Part shown: positions 25,230-33,521 of the stretch, one piece after another
Layout of the letters: each line of letters opens with the position of its first letter
How positions within the stretch are numbered: position 1 is the stretch's first letter
Assembly: GCA_026984515.1 (NCBI GenBank)
Contig: JALSRZ010000014.1
Location: 30,040-94,039 of the forward strand
Length of the DNA: 64,000 nt
From: Thiohalobacter sp.
GTDB lineage: Bacteria > Pseudomonadota > Gammaproteobacteria > DSM-19610
Direction: 5' to 3'
Made by a program: the position numbers and the translations under genes
Notes under the pieces: generated by a model
Databases searched by the model: none
What the model was told of the DNA's origin: nothing
Seen by the model: the letters and a program-made list of their open reading frames with translations, nothing else

Positions 25230-27443
25230 CTACACTTTGCGCCGCACCTCGATGATATTCGGCAGTTGCCCGATGCGGCTGAGGATACGACTCAGCTGGC
25301 CGATGTCGGTCACTTCAATATGCAGCTCCATGCGTGCCACGAGATCCTTCTTGTCAGTGCAGGTGTTCACGCCCAGCACATTGATATGATCATTGGCCAG
25401 CAGGGCTGACACATCGCGTAACAACCCGGGCCGGTCGTAGGCCTGGATATGGATATCGACCGGGAACACCCGGTCCGGCAATGCTCCCCACTCGACATCG
25501 ATCAGGCGATCCCGGTCTTCGTCCTTGAGGCGCAGCACGTTGGCGCAGTCGCGACGGTGGATGGTTACCCCGCGCCCGCGCGTGATGTAGCCGACGATGG
25601 CATCATTGGGTACCGGGTTGCAGCAACGGGCCGTATTGGTCAGGAGGTTGCCTACACCCAGTATCTTGAAATCGTCAGTCTCCTTCCGTGGTGCGGGACG
25701 TCGCTTTGAACTGGGCAGGGACAGGGATTCATCGTCAGCCGGCTGGCTCAGGTTCAGCACGGCATTGACCACCTGGCCCAGCTGCTGGTCACCGCGCCCC
25801 AGTGCGGCCATCAGGCTGTCGGTATCCCTGTAGTTCAGCTTTTTGACCACCTTGTCCAGTTCGCTGACCGACAGGCCCAGGCGGTGCAGTTCGCGCTCCA
25901 GCGCTGTCCGTCCCGCGTTGATGTTGATGTCACGGTCCTGCTGCTTGAACCAGTGACGCACCTTGGCGCGGGCGCGCGGGGTTTTCAGGTAACCCAGGTG
26001 GGGGTTGAGCCAGTCACGGCTGGGAGCCGGCTGGCGCGCTTTCAGTACTTCGATCTGTTCACCGTTGCTCAGCTCATAGTTCAGCGGAACGATGCGACCG
26101 TCGACCTTCACGCCCCGGCAGCGGTGACCCACATCGGTATGAATATGGTAGGCAAAGTCCAGCGCCGTGGCACCGGCAGGCATGTCAACGACCTTGCCCT
26201 GCGGGGTCAGTACATAGACCCGCTCACCGATCGACTCGGACTTGAAACGGTCGACAAACTCGTCGGCCGACTGTTCCTCGTCTTTCCACTCCAGCACCTG
26301 GCGCAACCAGGCCACTTTTTTCTCAAAGCCGGCATCGTAGTGCGCGCCTTCCTTGTAACGCCAGTGCGCGGCGATACCGAGTTCGGCGTGTTCGTGCATT
26401 TCGCGGGTGCGTATCTGCACCTCGACCGCCTTGCCCTCCGGCCCGATGACCGCGGTGTGCAGGGAGCGGTAGTTGTTGCTCTTGGGGTTGGCAATATAGT
26501 CGTCGAACTCGTGCGGCACGTGATGCCACAGACTGTGCACAATGCCCAGTGCGGCGTAACAGTCGCGCGGAGTATCCACCAGCACGCGGACGGCCTGCAC
26601 GTCGAAGATTTCGTGGAAGTCGACGTTCTTGCGCTGCATCTTGCGCCAGATGCTATAGATATGCTTGGGCCTGCCACTGATCTCCGCCCTGATGCCTGCT
26701 TCCTCAAAGGCCTTCTGCAGGCGCTCCTTGACCAGCTCGATGTGCCGTTCACGGTCGATGCGGCGGCCGTCCAGCAGCGAGGCGATACGCCGGTAGGCCT
26801 CGCTGTCCAGGTAGCGCAGGGCCAGGTCTTCCAGTTCCCACTTGACCTGCCAGATACCCAGCCGGTTGGCCAGCGGTGCATAGATGTCCAGGGTCTCGCC
26901 AGCGATGCGGCGCTGACGCTCCTCGCTCAGGTAACGCAGGGTGCGCATGTTGTGCAGGCGGTCAGCCAGTTTGATCAGCACCACGCGCACATCTTCCGCC
27001 ATAGCCAGCAGCAGCTTGCGCACACTCTCCGAATGGCTGATCTCTGCACTGCTACGGTCCGGGGCCACACCGCGGATTTCGTCGATGTGGCCCATTTTGG
27101 TGACCCCGTCGACCAGCGCGGCCACGTCATTGCCGAAGGCGCTGGCGATGGTTTCGAGTGAGACATCGGTATCCTCGACCACGTCATGCAGAATCGCGGC
27201 AGCCACCGCCTCGTGATCGAGGTTCAGGTGATGCACGATCTCGGCCACCGCCAGGCAGTGCACCAGGTAGGGCTCACCGGAGGCCCGCCGCTGTTCGCGG
27301 TGCGCCTTTTGCGCCATGTCCAGCGCGGCATGAATGACCTGCTGCTCCGGTTCGCTGCGATCCTTGCCGACCGCGGCCAGCCAGGCATCCAGGTCCAGTG
27401 CCTGTCCGTTGGAAGGTGTCGTGGTTTCTGCCCGGGCTACCAT
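25230..27443 (-). CDS. relA: RelA-type (p)ppGpp synthetase with an intact HD domain
   Basis: 737 residues, the usual long RSH architecture: HD domain (about 40-190), synthetase (about 240-370), TGS (about 400-460), helical/zinc-finger region and C-terminal ACT/RRM (about 660-737). The synthetase has EFDDY (E312-D315), the ExDD form typical of monofunctional RelA, with CYAALGIVH. Unlike E. coli RelA, the HD residues look complete: H62, H86-D87, E90-D91 and D161/N165 (KLADRLHNMRTL). The protein may therefore both make and degrade (p)ppGpp. No SpoT is in view, so the division of labour in this organism is unknown. Confidence 0.9.
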   Translation of the reverse strand: MVARAETTTPSNGQALDLDAWLAAVGKDRSEPEQQVIHAALDMAQKAHREQRRASGEPYLVHCLAVAEIVHHLNLDHEAVAAAILHDVVEDTDVSLETIASAFGNDVAALVDGVTKMGHIDEIRGVAPDRSSAEISHSESVRKLLLAMAEDVRVVLIKLADRLHNMRTLRYLSEERQRRIAGETLDIYAPLANRLGIWQVKWELEDLALRYLDSEAYRRIASLLDGRRIDRERHIELVKERLQKAFEEAGIRAEISGRPKHIYSIWRKMQRKNVDFHEIFDVQAVRVLVDTPRDCYAALGIVHSLWHHVPHEFDDYIANPKSNNYRSLHTAVIGPEGKAVEVQIRTREMHEHAELGIAAHWRYKEGAHYDAGFEKKVAWLRQVLEWKDEEQSADEFVDRFKSESIGERVYVLTPQGKVVDMPAGATALDFAYHIHTDVGHRCRGVKVDGRIVPLNYELSNGEQIEVLKARQPAPSRDWLNPHLGYLKTPRARAKVRHWFKQQDRDININAGRTALERELHRLGLSVSELDKVVKKLNYRDTDSLMAALGRGDQQLGQVVNAVLNLSQPADDESLSLPSSKRRPAPRKETDDFKILGVGNLLTNTARCCNPVPNDAIVGYITRGRGVTIHRRDCANVLRLKDEDRDRLIDVEWGALPDRVFPVDIHIQAYDRPGLLRDVSALLANDHINVLGVNTCTDKKDLVARMELHIEVTDIGQLSRILSRIGQLPNIIEVRRKV

Positions 27444-27479
27444 ACTATCAAGTGTAGACCCACCCGGAAGCGACGGCCA

Positions 27480-28094
27480 TCAGGTTTTTACATCGAGCGC
27501 AGCCAGGTCACTGCGCAGGGATTCCAGCGCCGCTTCCAGCGCCTGCTGCATGGCGCGGCTGGTAGCGTGCATATCCTTGCCATCACTTGCCTGTTGCTGC
27601 AGGTAAACACCTGTCCATAATGCTGCTGTATCGCGCCCCACATACAGGCTCGCTTCCAGCTCCAGTTCAGCGCTCGGCGGCCCGCCCCCCACCACCCGCT
27701 CAAAGCGCAACAGGCGTGTACGCAGGTGATAACCGCTGCCGGTGTGCATGCGATCATCCCCGACGCTGTCCGCAATACCGCTGCTGCGCAGGTAGTGCAG
27801 CAGTGCCTGGTGAACCATACGTGGCGGCTGGTCCACCCAGAACTCGTAGTGGTAACGATGCAGCTCCAGCGGCCTGTCCGCATCACGATACAGAATTGCG
27901 CGCCCGCTGCGCAGCGGATCCGCCATCACGTAGTCAACCTGCAACCCCCCTGTCAGTACCGGAGCGGGCAACACCGTGTCGGCAGACAGGCTGGTCTGCA
28001 GCTGGTAGAAGCGGTCTTCCGGCACCGGGCCGGAACTGCTGCAGGCCGTCAGCAGCAACAGCAACACACAACAGGCACCCGCATATCTAGTCAC
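27480..28094 (-). CDS. ABC-type transport auxiliary lipoprotein (PqiC/DUF330-like)
   Basis: 204 residues with a lipoprotein signal (VLLLLLTACSS). The mature part begins PEDRFYQLQ and contains LQVDYVMADPLRSGRAILYRD, the pattern of the outer-membrane lipoproteins that accompany MCE transporters. It starts with GTG, overlapping the mlaD-like stop by 8 bases, and is the last gene of the operon. Predicted role: outer-membrane or periplasmic partner of the MlaD-like protein in lipid traffic. Confidence 0.8.
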   Translation of the reverse strand: MTRYAGACCVLLLLLTACSSSGPVPEDRFYQLQTSLSADTVLPAPVLTGGLQVDYVMADPLRSGRAILYRDADRPLELHRYHYEFWVDQPPRMVHQALLHYLRSSGIADSVGDDRMHTGSGYHLRTRLLRFERVVGGGPPSAELELEASLYVGRDTAALWTGVYLQQQASDGKDMHATSRAMQQALEAALESLRSDLAALDVKT

Positions 28095-29034
28095 GACTCA
28101 CCCCCGTATCCCGTGGTGCGGAACCGCCAATCAGACGACCGGGATTCTCCCGGATCTGGCGGCTGAACTCGCTCATATTGCGACTGGTGCTGTCCAGGTT
28201 CTGCAGGATATCGCCGGTGTAACGGGACACCTGCTCCAGCACCTTGCGCAGGTCCGCCGTCGCCTGTTGCAGGTCCGGCCGGGTCGCGCTAACCAGGCTG
28301 TCCAGTTTACGGATCAGTACCTGTGTTTCCTGCTTCACCTCCACCAGTCCCGCCGACAGCGTGCGCACATCCCTGGCCGTTTCCTCGACGTCGTCCAGGG
28401 TCCTGTGTACCTGTGCCTCGGTTTGCGCATTGAGGATACCGGAAAGGTAGGTGGCGCTTTGGTCCAGTTTGACAATCAGTGCCTGCATGCCTTCCATGAT
28501 CGCCGGCAAACCCGTGTCGAGCTCGCCACCGACCTGCTGCACGGTATGGTTCAGGGTTTCCAGCAACGGTCGGATCGCATGTTCACTGAGATCGCCGAAG
28601 TCTCCCGCAACCGCGCCGAGCGTGGCAAACAGGTCAACACCCTGCTCGCCCTTCAGCTCGCTGCCGGGTGCGAGGAACTCGCCGGATCGGCCTTCCTCGA
28701 TATTGACCACGGTATCCGCCAGCAAACCCTCGGAATAGATACGCGCGACGCTGTCGACCGGAATCTCCCAGCCCTTGCTTACCTGCAGCGCCACCCGGTA
28801 GCGCATGCCCTGTTCGTTCCTTTGCGGTTCGATTGCGGTTACGTGTCCCACACCATAGCCTTCATAGGTGACGGGGGTTCCGCTGGTCAAGCCGCTTACG
28901 TTGCTGTACCAGGTGTAGTAGAGATCGCGCTCCCCCACCCCGTTGAGCAGGCGGAACAGTACGTACAGCAGGGCGGCAAGTCCCGCCAGCACAAACAGTC
29001 CGACCGAGAAATAGTTGATGGTATCCCTTTTCAA
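28087..29034 (-). CDS. mlaD: MCE/MlaD-family lipid-binding protein
   Basis: 315 residues. One N-terminal transmembrane helix (INYFSVGLFVLAGLAALLYV), then a single MCE domain (about 38-125; GLTSGTPVTYEGYGVGHVTAI) and a long helical tail (about 140-300) probably forming the periplasmic tunnel. The tail is much longer than in E. coli MlaD and closer to PqiB/LetB-type helical needles. It lies between mlaF and the auxiliary lipoprotein and is expected to carry phospholipid across the periplasm. Confidence 0.85.
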   Translation of the reverse strand: MKRDTINYFSVGLFVLAGLAALLYVLFRLLNGVGERDLYYTWYSNVSGLTSGTPVTYEGYGVGHVTAIEPQRNEQGMRYRVALQVSKGWEIPVDSVARIYSEGLLADTVVNIEEGRSGEFLAPGSELKGEQGVDLFATLGAVAGDFGDLSEHAIRPLLETLNHTVQQVGGELDTGLPAIMEGMQALIVKLDQSATYLSGILNAQTEAQVHRTLDDVEETARDVRTLSAGLVEVKQETQVLIRKLDSLVSATRPDLQQATADLRKVLEQVSRYTGDILQNLDSTSRNMSEFSRQIRENPGRLIGGSAPRDTGVSRD

Positions 29035-29036
29035 AA

Positions 29037-29855
29037 TCAGTCTGCTCCTTCAGTCAGACGCTGCAGATACTGTTCGGCATCTACCGGCACATCTTCAGAG
29101 GTGCGCGTCAGCAGGTTGCGTATTCGCCGGTTATCCGAATTGCGAATCTCGTCGACACTACCGGTCATGAGGATGTTGCCACGGTCCAGCACCGTGATCC
29201 GGTCGGCGATCTTGAAAGCGCTTTCCAGTTCGTGTGTGACCACCACGATCGCCACCTGCATGGCATCGCGGATGCGCAGGATCAGCTTGTCCAGGTCTGC
29301 GGCCACCACCGGGTCCAGGCCGGCGGAGGGCTCGTCAAAAAACAGCAGCTTCGGGTCCATGACCAGCGCGCGCGCCAGTGCAGCGCGTTTGATCATGCCC
29401 CCGGACAGTTGCGCGGGCATCAGGTTCTCGTAGCCGGCCATGTTCACGACTTCGAGTTTCATGCGGCTCATGATGCGGATGGTGTTCTCGTCCAGCCGGG
29501 TATGCTCCCGCAACGGCATACACACATTCTCGCCCACGGTCATGGAATTGAACAGCGCGCCGCCCTGGAAGGAAACCCCGATCTTTTTGCGCAGTTCCGT
29601 CCACTCCCGGCCGCCCAGGGTGCGGGTGTCCCTGCCAAACAGGCGTATGCAGCCGCTGTCGGGGTGGTGCAATCCCAGCATGTAGCGCAACAGCGTCGAC
29701 TTGCCCGAACCGCTGCCACCCATGATGACCATGATCTCGCCGTCCTCGACGTTCAGCGACACCCGGTCGAGGATCTTCTGCTGACCGTAACAGGTCACCA
29801 GTTCCTCGACTTCGATCACCGGCTGCGTGGCGGTTTGTGCTTGCGTCTGCATCAC
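29037..29855 (-). CDS. mlaF: ABC transporter ATPase, MlaF type
   Basis: 272 residues with Walker A GGSGSGKST, signature LSGGMIKRAALARAL, Walker B LLFFDEPSAGLDPV and the H-loop VVTHELESA. The MIKRA variant of the signature is typical of MlaF/MKL family ATPases. It energises the MlaE-like permease; the start overlaps the mlaE stop (ATGA). The protein begins with two methionines, so the start may be one codon later. Confidence 0.92.
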   Translation of the reverse strand: MMQTQAQTATQPVIEVEELVTCYGQQKILDRVSLNVEDGEIMVIMGGSGSGKSTLLRYMLGLHHPDSGCIRLFGRDTRTLGGREWTELRKKIGVSFQGGALFNSMTVGENVCMPLREHTRLDENTIRIMSRMKLEVVNMAGYENLMPAQLSGGMIKRAALARALVMDPKLLFFDEPSAGLDPVVAADLDKLILRIRDAMQVAIVVVTHELESAFKIADRITVLDRGNILMTGSVDEIRNSDNRRIRNLLTRTSEDVPVDAEQYLQRLTEGAD

Positions 29856-30667
29856 TGGATCAGGAAAAACGTAAAAATCATGTCAGCCACCACGATGGCG
29901 CCGATACAGAGCACCACCGAACGCGTGGTGGCACGACCCAGGCCCTCGGCGCCGCCACTGGCATTGAAGCCGTTGCTGGTCGCCACCAGCGCGATCAGCA
30001 CGGCGAACACCAGGCTCTTGAGCAGGCCCTGCCAGAGATCCCCCGGCACCAGCGACGCCAGTACCCGGTCGAAGTAGGTCTCCATACTGATATGCAGTTC
30101 CATGACCGACAGCATGCCGCCGCCCAGCAGTGCCATACCGTCTGCGAGCAGGGTCATTACCGGCATCATCACCAGCATCGCTACCAGCACCGGTGCGACC
30201 AGGTAGCGCACCGGTGCGATGCCCATGACCCGCAGGGCGTCGATCTCCTGCGCCATCTGCATGGTACCGATGCGCGCGGCAATCGCCGAACCGGAACGCC
30301 CCGCCACCACGATACCGGCGATCAGCACACCGAACTCGCGCGTCACCGAGGTAGCGATACCGCTGATAATCTGCGACTCGGCACCGAACTCCCGCAGTGT
30401 ATAAATGCCCTGCATGGCCATCATCGCACCGTTTGCAAACGCCAGCACCGCCAGCACCGGGATCGCCTGCACACCGATACTCATCATCTCCGCAAACACG
30501 GCCTGCAGCCGCACCCGCTGCCGGAACCAGTAGCCGAAAACTATCCAGAACAGGCTTTCACCCAGCAGCGCAGCGCCGTAACCGAAATCCTCCACACCAC
30601 TGACAAACTTCCGCCCGACCTGCTCGCTCAGGCGACGGAACCCCGTGGCTGCGTGCTCAGCTGCCAT
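29852..30667 (-). CDS. mlaE: ABC transporter permease, MlaE type
   Basis: 271 residues with about five to six membrane helices. The MlaE signature AGRSGSAIAARIGTMQMAQEIDALRVMG is evident, with GALLLG-like gating helices at both ends. The ATG at 30667 overlaps the STAS gene stop by 11 bases; the frame is open nine codons further upstream. The direct coupling to a STAS gene mirrors mlaE-mlaB pairing. Confidence 0.9.
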   Translation of the reverse strand: MAAEHAATGFRRLSEQVGRKFVSGVEDFGYGAALLGESLFWIVFGYWFRQRVRLQAVFAEMMSIGVQAIPVLAVLAFANGAMMAMQGIYTLREFGAESQIISGIATSVTREFGVLIAGIVVAGRSGSAIAARIGTMQMAQEIDALRVMGIAPVRYLVAPVLVAMLVMMPVMTLLADGMALLGGGMLSVMELHISMETYFDRVLASLVPGDLWQGLLKSLVFAVLIALVATSNGFNASGGAEGLGRATTRSVVLCIGAIVVADMIFTFFLIQ

Positions 30668-30989
30668 TGGCCAGCCGCTCGTCCAGCGAGTCATAGATCC
30701 GGAACACCTTGTCCAGCCGCGCCAGGCGCAACACGTTCATGGCTGCGTCACTGACACCGATCAGCCCGAACTCCAGGTGGTTGGAACGCGCGTACTGGAA
30801 CCCCTCCACCAGGCTCGCCACCCCCGAGCTGTCGATATATTCGACTGCTGACAGGTCTACCATGACGTGTTTCTGCTTTTTCAGACAGGCGAGAATGACC
30901 TTGCGCGCATCCGGCGACTTGTTGAGGTCGACCTCACCGCTGAGAGCGATCACTGCAAACCCCTGCCTGTCTTCAATCGGAAAAGCCAT
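30657..30989 (-). CDS. STAS-domain anti-sigma factor antagonist / MlaB-like protein
   Basis: 110 residues, a single STAS domain with the phosphoserine loop YIDSSGVASLVEG (probable site S54 after D53). The sequence is closer to SpoIIAA/RsbV-type antagonists than to classical MlaB. Position is ambiguous in an informative way: downstream is mlaE, as for MlaB; upstream is an RsbW-like kinase and a PP2C phosphatase, as for RsbV. It could link phosphorylation state to lipid transport, or serve only one of these partners. Confidence 0.88.
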   Translation of the reverse strand: MAFPIEDRQGFAVIALSGEVDLNKSPDARKVILACLKKQKHVMVDLSAVEYIDSSGVASLVEGFQYARSNHLEFGLIGVSDAAMNVLRLARLDKVFRIYDSLDERLANGS

Positions 30990-31001
30990 GACAGACTCCT
31001 G

Positions 31002-31421
31002 TTACCCTGTGTATTTCTTCATCTGGAAAAGATTGCCAACGCCTTCGGGCGGATCGATGAACCCGCACTCGTCCATCAGGCAGTCGATGAGGTGCACCCC
31101 CAGCCCGCCGGGACGCACATCGTCCAGGTCGCGGGAGCAGACCTTTTCGACATCGACCCTGTGCGCATAGTCGCGCAAGCGGATCACCAGCGCACCCTGC
31201 TCCTGTACCAGCGTAACATCGATCCGGCCATTGGGGTCCATGCCGTAGGCATGCTGAATGATATTGGTGCAGGCCTCGTTGACAGCCAGCACCACGGCGT
31301 CCGTCGCCTGCCGGTCCAGCCCGGCGATATCCGCGGCATCGCGCAACACGCAGCGCAACAGCTTCAGGCGGCTGGTCCTGGAACAGAAGCTCAGTGTGAC
31401 CAGCTGGTCATCGCAGTCCAT
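31002..31421 (-). CDS. RsbW-like serine kinase / anti-sigma factor (HATPase)
   Basis: 139 residues from the ATG at 31421 (the frame is open six codons upstream). GHKL ATPase features: N-box VNEACTNIIQHAYG, then LRDYAHRV and the glycine-rich lid RPGGLGVHLI. Expected to phosphorylate the STAS protein and to bind either it or a sigma/target protein. It starts inside the last 14 bases of the phosphatase gene. Confidence 0.88.
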   Translation of the reverse strand: MDCDDQLVTLSFCSRTSRLKLLRCVLRDAADIAGLDRQATDAVVLAVNEACTNIIQHAYGMDPNGRIDVTLVQEQGALVIRLRDYAHRVDVEKVCSRDLDDVRPGGLGVHLIDCLMDECGFIDPPEGVGNLFQMKKYTG

Positions 31422-33117
31422 GTACTTTAGTCCCTTCAATCACCACCAGTGTCAGATCATCTTCCACGTCGCCACCCGGGTCCACCACTGCGTTGACGAT
31501 GGCCGCTGGGCGGCTCGCCAGCGGCAGGTGGCTGTGCTCCTTCAGCAAGCGTAGCAGACCTTCCTCCTCCAGGCGCCGGCCGTCGCCGGTGCGCGCTTCG
31601 AGCAAACCGTCCGTATACAGGTATAGACAACCTCCGTCCAGCGTGAAAGCCTGGTTGTCAAACTGGCAGTCGTGGATGATGCCCAGTGGCGGAGCCGCCG
31701 CCGCATACGAACCGATCAGTGCGGCCGGCCCCATGTGCAATACCGGCAGGTGCCCGGCGTTCGACAGGAGCACCTTACCGCTGACCGTATCCAGTACACC
31801 CGCCACCATGGTAACAAACATACCGTGTATGGAGGTCTCGAAAATCTCGCGGTTGAGCATGCCCAGCAACTTGCCCGGATCGTGGATACCCTTGCCCAGG
31901 CAGCGAAACAGGCTGGCCGACTTGGCCATCAGCAGGGCTGCATTCATGCCCTTGCCGGACACGTCGGCGAGGCAAAAGGCGACACGTCCGTCCGCAAGCT
32001 GGTAATAATCGTAAAAGTCACCGGATACCGCGCGGGCGGACAGGTTCAGCCCGGTCACGCCAGGGATACCGGCTTCGCAATGAGGTAACAGACTTTTCTG
32101 CACCTCGCGCGCCAGCTCCAGCTCGCGTTCCAGTTCGCCGGCCAGCCGGTCGCGCTCTGCCAGCGTCTGCTCCAGCCGCCAGGTCAGCTCCTGGTAACTC
32201 AGGTTTTCCTCGGCCAGCCGCAGGTTGGCCTCGCGCAGTACTTCCTCGAAAGGCAGTTGTTCACCCACCCGCATACCCATGGCCGTCGCCGCCTCGGCAA
32301 CGGATTCGGTCACCTGCTGCAACAGGAAATCGCTCTGCTCCGGGCTGGCCGCGAAATGCTCCCCGAGCAGCTCGCGTGCACGTTGCACCGCAACACGCTT
32401 GTTCCCACTGCGGTACACCGCCGCCATCCAGTCGGCACAGGCCGCCACCTTGCACAGCCGCACGTCCTGTTCACCGGTATCTTCCGGCGGACCTTCGTGG
32501 TGATATCCCATGGCCAGCGCCAGGTCCGCCGGCAGGTCCCAGCCGATGGCCAGGGTGATACCTACTTCATCATGAGTACACTGGAACAGCTCGATCTCCA
32601 GGTCACGGCGCGTCTCGGGGGTGGCAGTGGCCAGCAGCTCCCACTGGTCGACCTGCTCCGGGCGGAGATACAGCATCACCAGCAGGCCGAAATCCTGCAG
32701 CAGCCCGGCAGTAAAACATTCGTCGGCATCCACGCCGGCCAGGCCCGCCAGCGTGCGGGCGCTGACGGCGCGCCACAGCGCATCTTCCCAGTAGGCATCG
32801 ATATCAAAACCCGGGATCGAATCCTTGCGCAGGGCGTCGCGCATGGAAATGCACAGCACCAGGTTGCGCAGGGCCCGGTTGCCCAGCACGGTGACCGCTC
32901 GCGCGACCGATTTTACCTGGCTGACCAGCCCGAAAAAGGCGGAATTCGCCACCCGCAGCAACTCCGCGGTCAGCACCGGATCATTGCTTACCAGTTGCGC
33001 GAGGTCGCGGCTGTCTATACCCGACCTGGAACAGGCCTGGACAATGCGGATGGCTTCCTTGGGCGGAGCCGGCAGATCAGACGGCTTGACCGTATATTCG
33101 ACAGCGGTTTCTTCCAT
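31408..33117 (-). CDS. HDOD domain fused to a PP2C/SpoIIE phosphatase (RsbU-like)
   Basis: About 569 residues from the ATG at 33117. The N-terminal half is an HDOD domain (PSDLPAPPKEAIRI; LVSNDPVLTAELLRVANSAF; AGLLQDFGLLVML). A helical linker (about 300-350; LAEENLSYQELTWRLEQTL) follows, then a PP2C domain (SGDFYDYYQ; ADVSGKGMNAAL; NAGHLPVL; TDGLLEA). It should dephosphorylate the STAS protein in response to an HDOD signal. Starts at 33171 and 33222 are open, but 33222 lies within the RHS remnant on the other strand, so the shorter form is preferred. Confidence 0.85.
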   Translation of the reverse strand: MEETAVEYTVKPSDLPAPPKEAIRIVQACSRSGIDSRDLAQLVSNDPVLTAELLRVANSAFFGLVSQVKSVARAVTVLGNRALRNLVLCISMRDALRKDSIPGFDIDAYWEDALWRAVSARTLAGLAGVDADECFTAGLLQDFGLLVMLYLRPEQVDQWELLATATPETRRDLEIELFQCTHDEVGITLAIGWDLPADLALAMGYHHEGPPEDTGEQDVRLCKVAACADWMAAVYRSGNKRVAVQRARELLGEHFAASPEQSDFLLQQVTESVAEAATAMGMRVGEQLPFEEVLREANLRLAEENLSYQELTWRLEQTLAERDRLAGELERELELAREVQKSLLPHCEAGIPGVTGLNLSARAVSGDFYDYYQLADGRVAFCLADVSGKGMNAALLMAKSASLFRCLGKGIHDPGKLLGMLNREIFETSIHGMFVTMVAGVLDTVSGKVLLSNAGHLPVLHMGPAALIGSYAAAAPPLGIIHDCQFDNQAFTLDGGCLYLYTDGLLEARTGDGRRLEEEGLLRLLKEHSHLPLASRPAAIVNAVVDPGGDVEDDLTLVVIEGTKVHGLR

Positions 33118-33215
33118 AAGCTGTTGATCGTACGTCCTGAAACGGTGATTTTTGTCCTGTACCGCCACCATAGCGGCAAAAACCGGGCTGGCTAGAGCCG
33201 GATTTCGGCGAATGA

Positions 33216-33455
33216 TCAACAAATTACGATGCCCTGAACCGGCTCAATACCGCCAGCGGCCCGTTCGGGACCCGGGACTACGACCTGGATAAAAATAGCA
33301 ACCGCACCCAACTCCTCCAGGATACCGTCACCACGCCCTACAGCTACGAACTCAACAGCAACCGCCTCGACACCCTGGGCAGTGTCGGCGCCACCGACGT
33401 GCGGCTGGACGCCACTGGCAGCACCCTCAACCTGAGAGTAAAAAGGGGTCGGTAA
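33216..33455 (+). pseudogene. RHS/YD-repeat protein remnant
   Basis: Eighty codons between a TGA (33213) and TAA (33453) with no start codon. The translation has RHS-type repeats: STNYDALNRL, YDLDKNSNRTQLLQD, SYELNSNRLDTLG. No full RHS protein or effector tip is present. It looks like the tail end of an eroded RHS gene left between the HDOD-phosphatase and the HDOD gene. Confidence 0.65.
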
Positions 33456-33493
33456 CAAATGGGAATGATTGCGTTTTGTCACCGACTCCTTTT
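33441..33493. repeat. REP-like hairpin
   Basis: Arms AAAAGGGGTCGGTAACAAA (33441-33459) and TTTGTCACCGACTCCTTTT (33475-33493) pair at 17 of 19 positions around a 15-base loop. It overlaps the RHS remnant end and sits before the HDOD gene end, so it may terminate that leftward transcript. A related AAAAAGGGG hairpin occurs at 62876-62926. Confidence 0.55.
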
Positions 33494-33521
33494 CCTTTTT
33501 GAGCCGGGATAAGAAGTTTGT

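Noticed and set aside
25884..27161. A 425-codon frame antisense to relA.
   Set aside because: Shadow frame of GC-rich coding DNA; no ribosome-binding site or family motif, while relA is fully conserved on the other strand.
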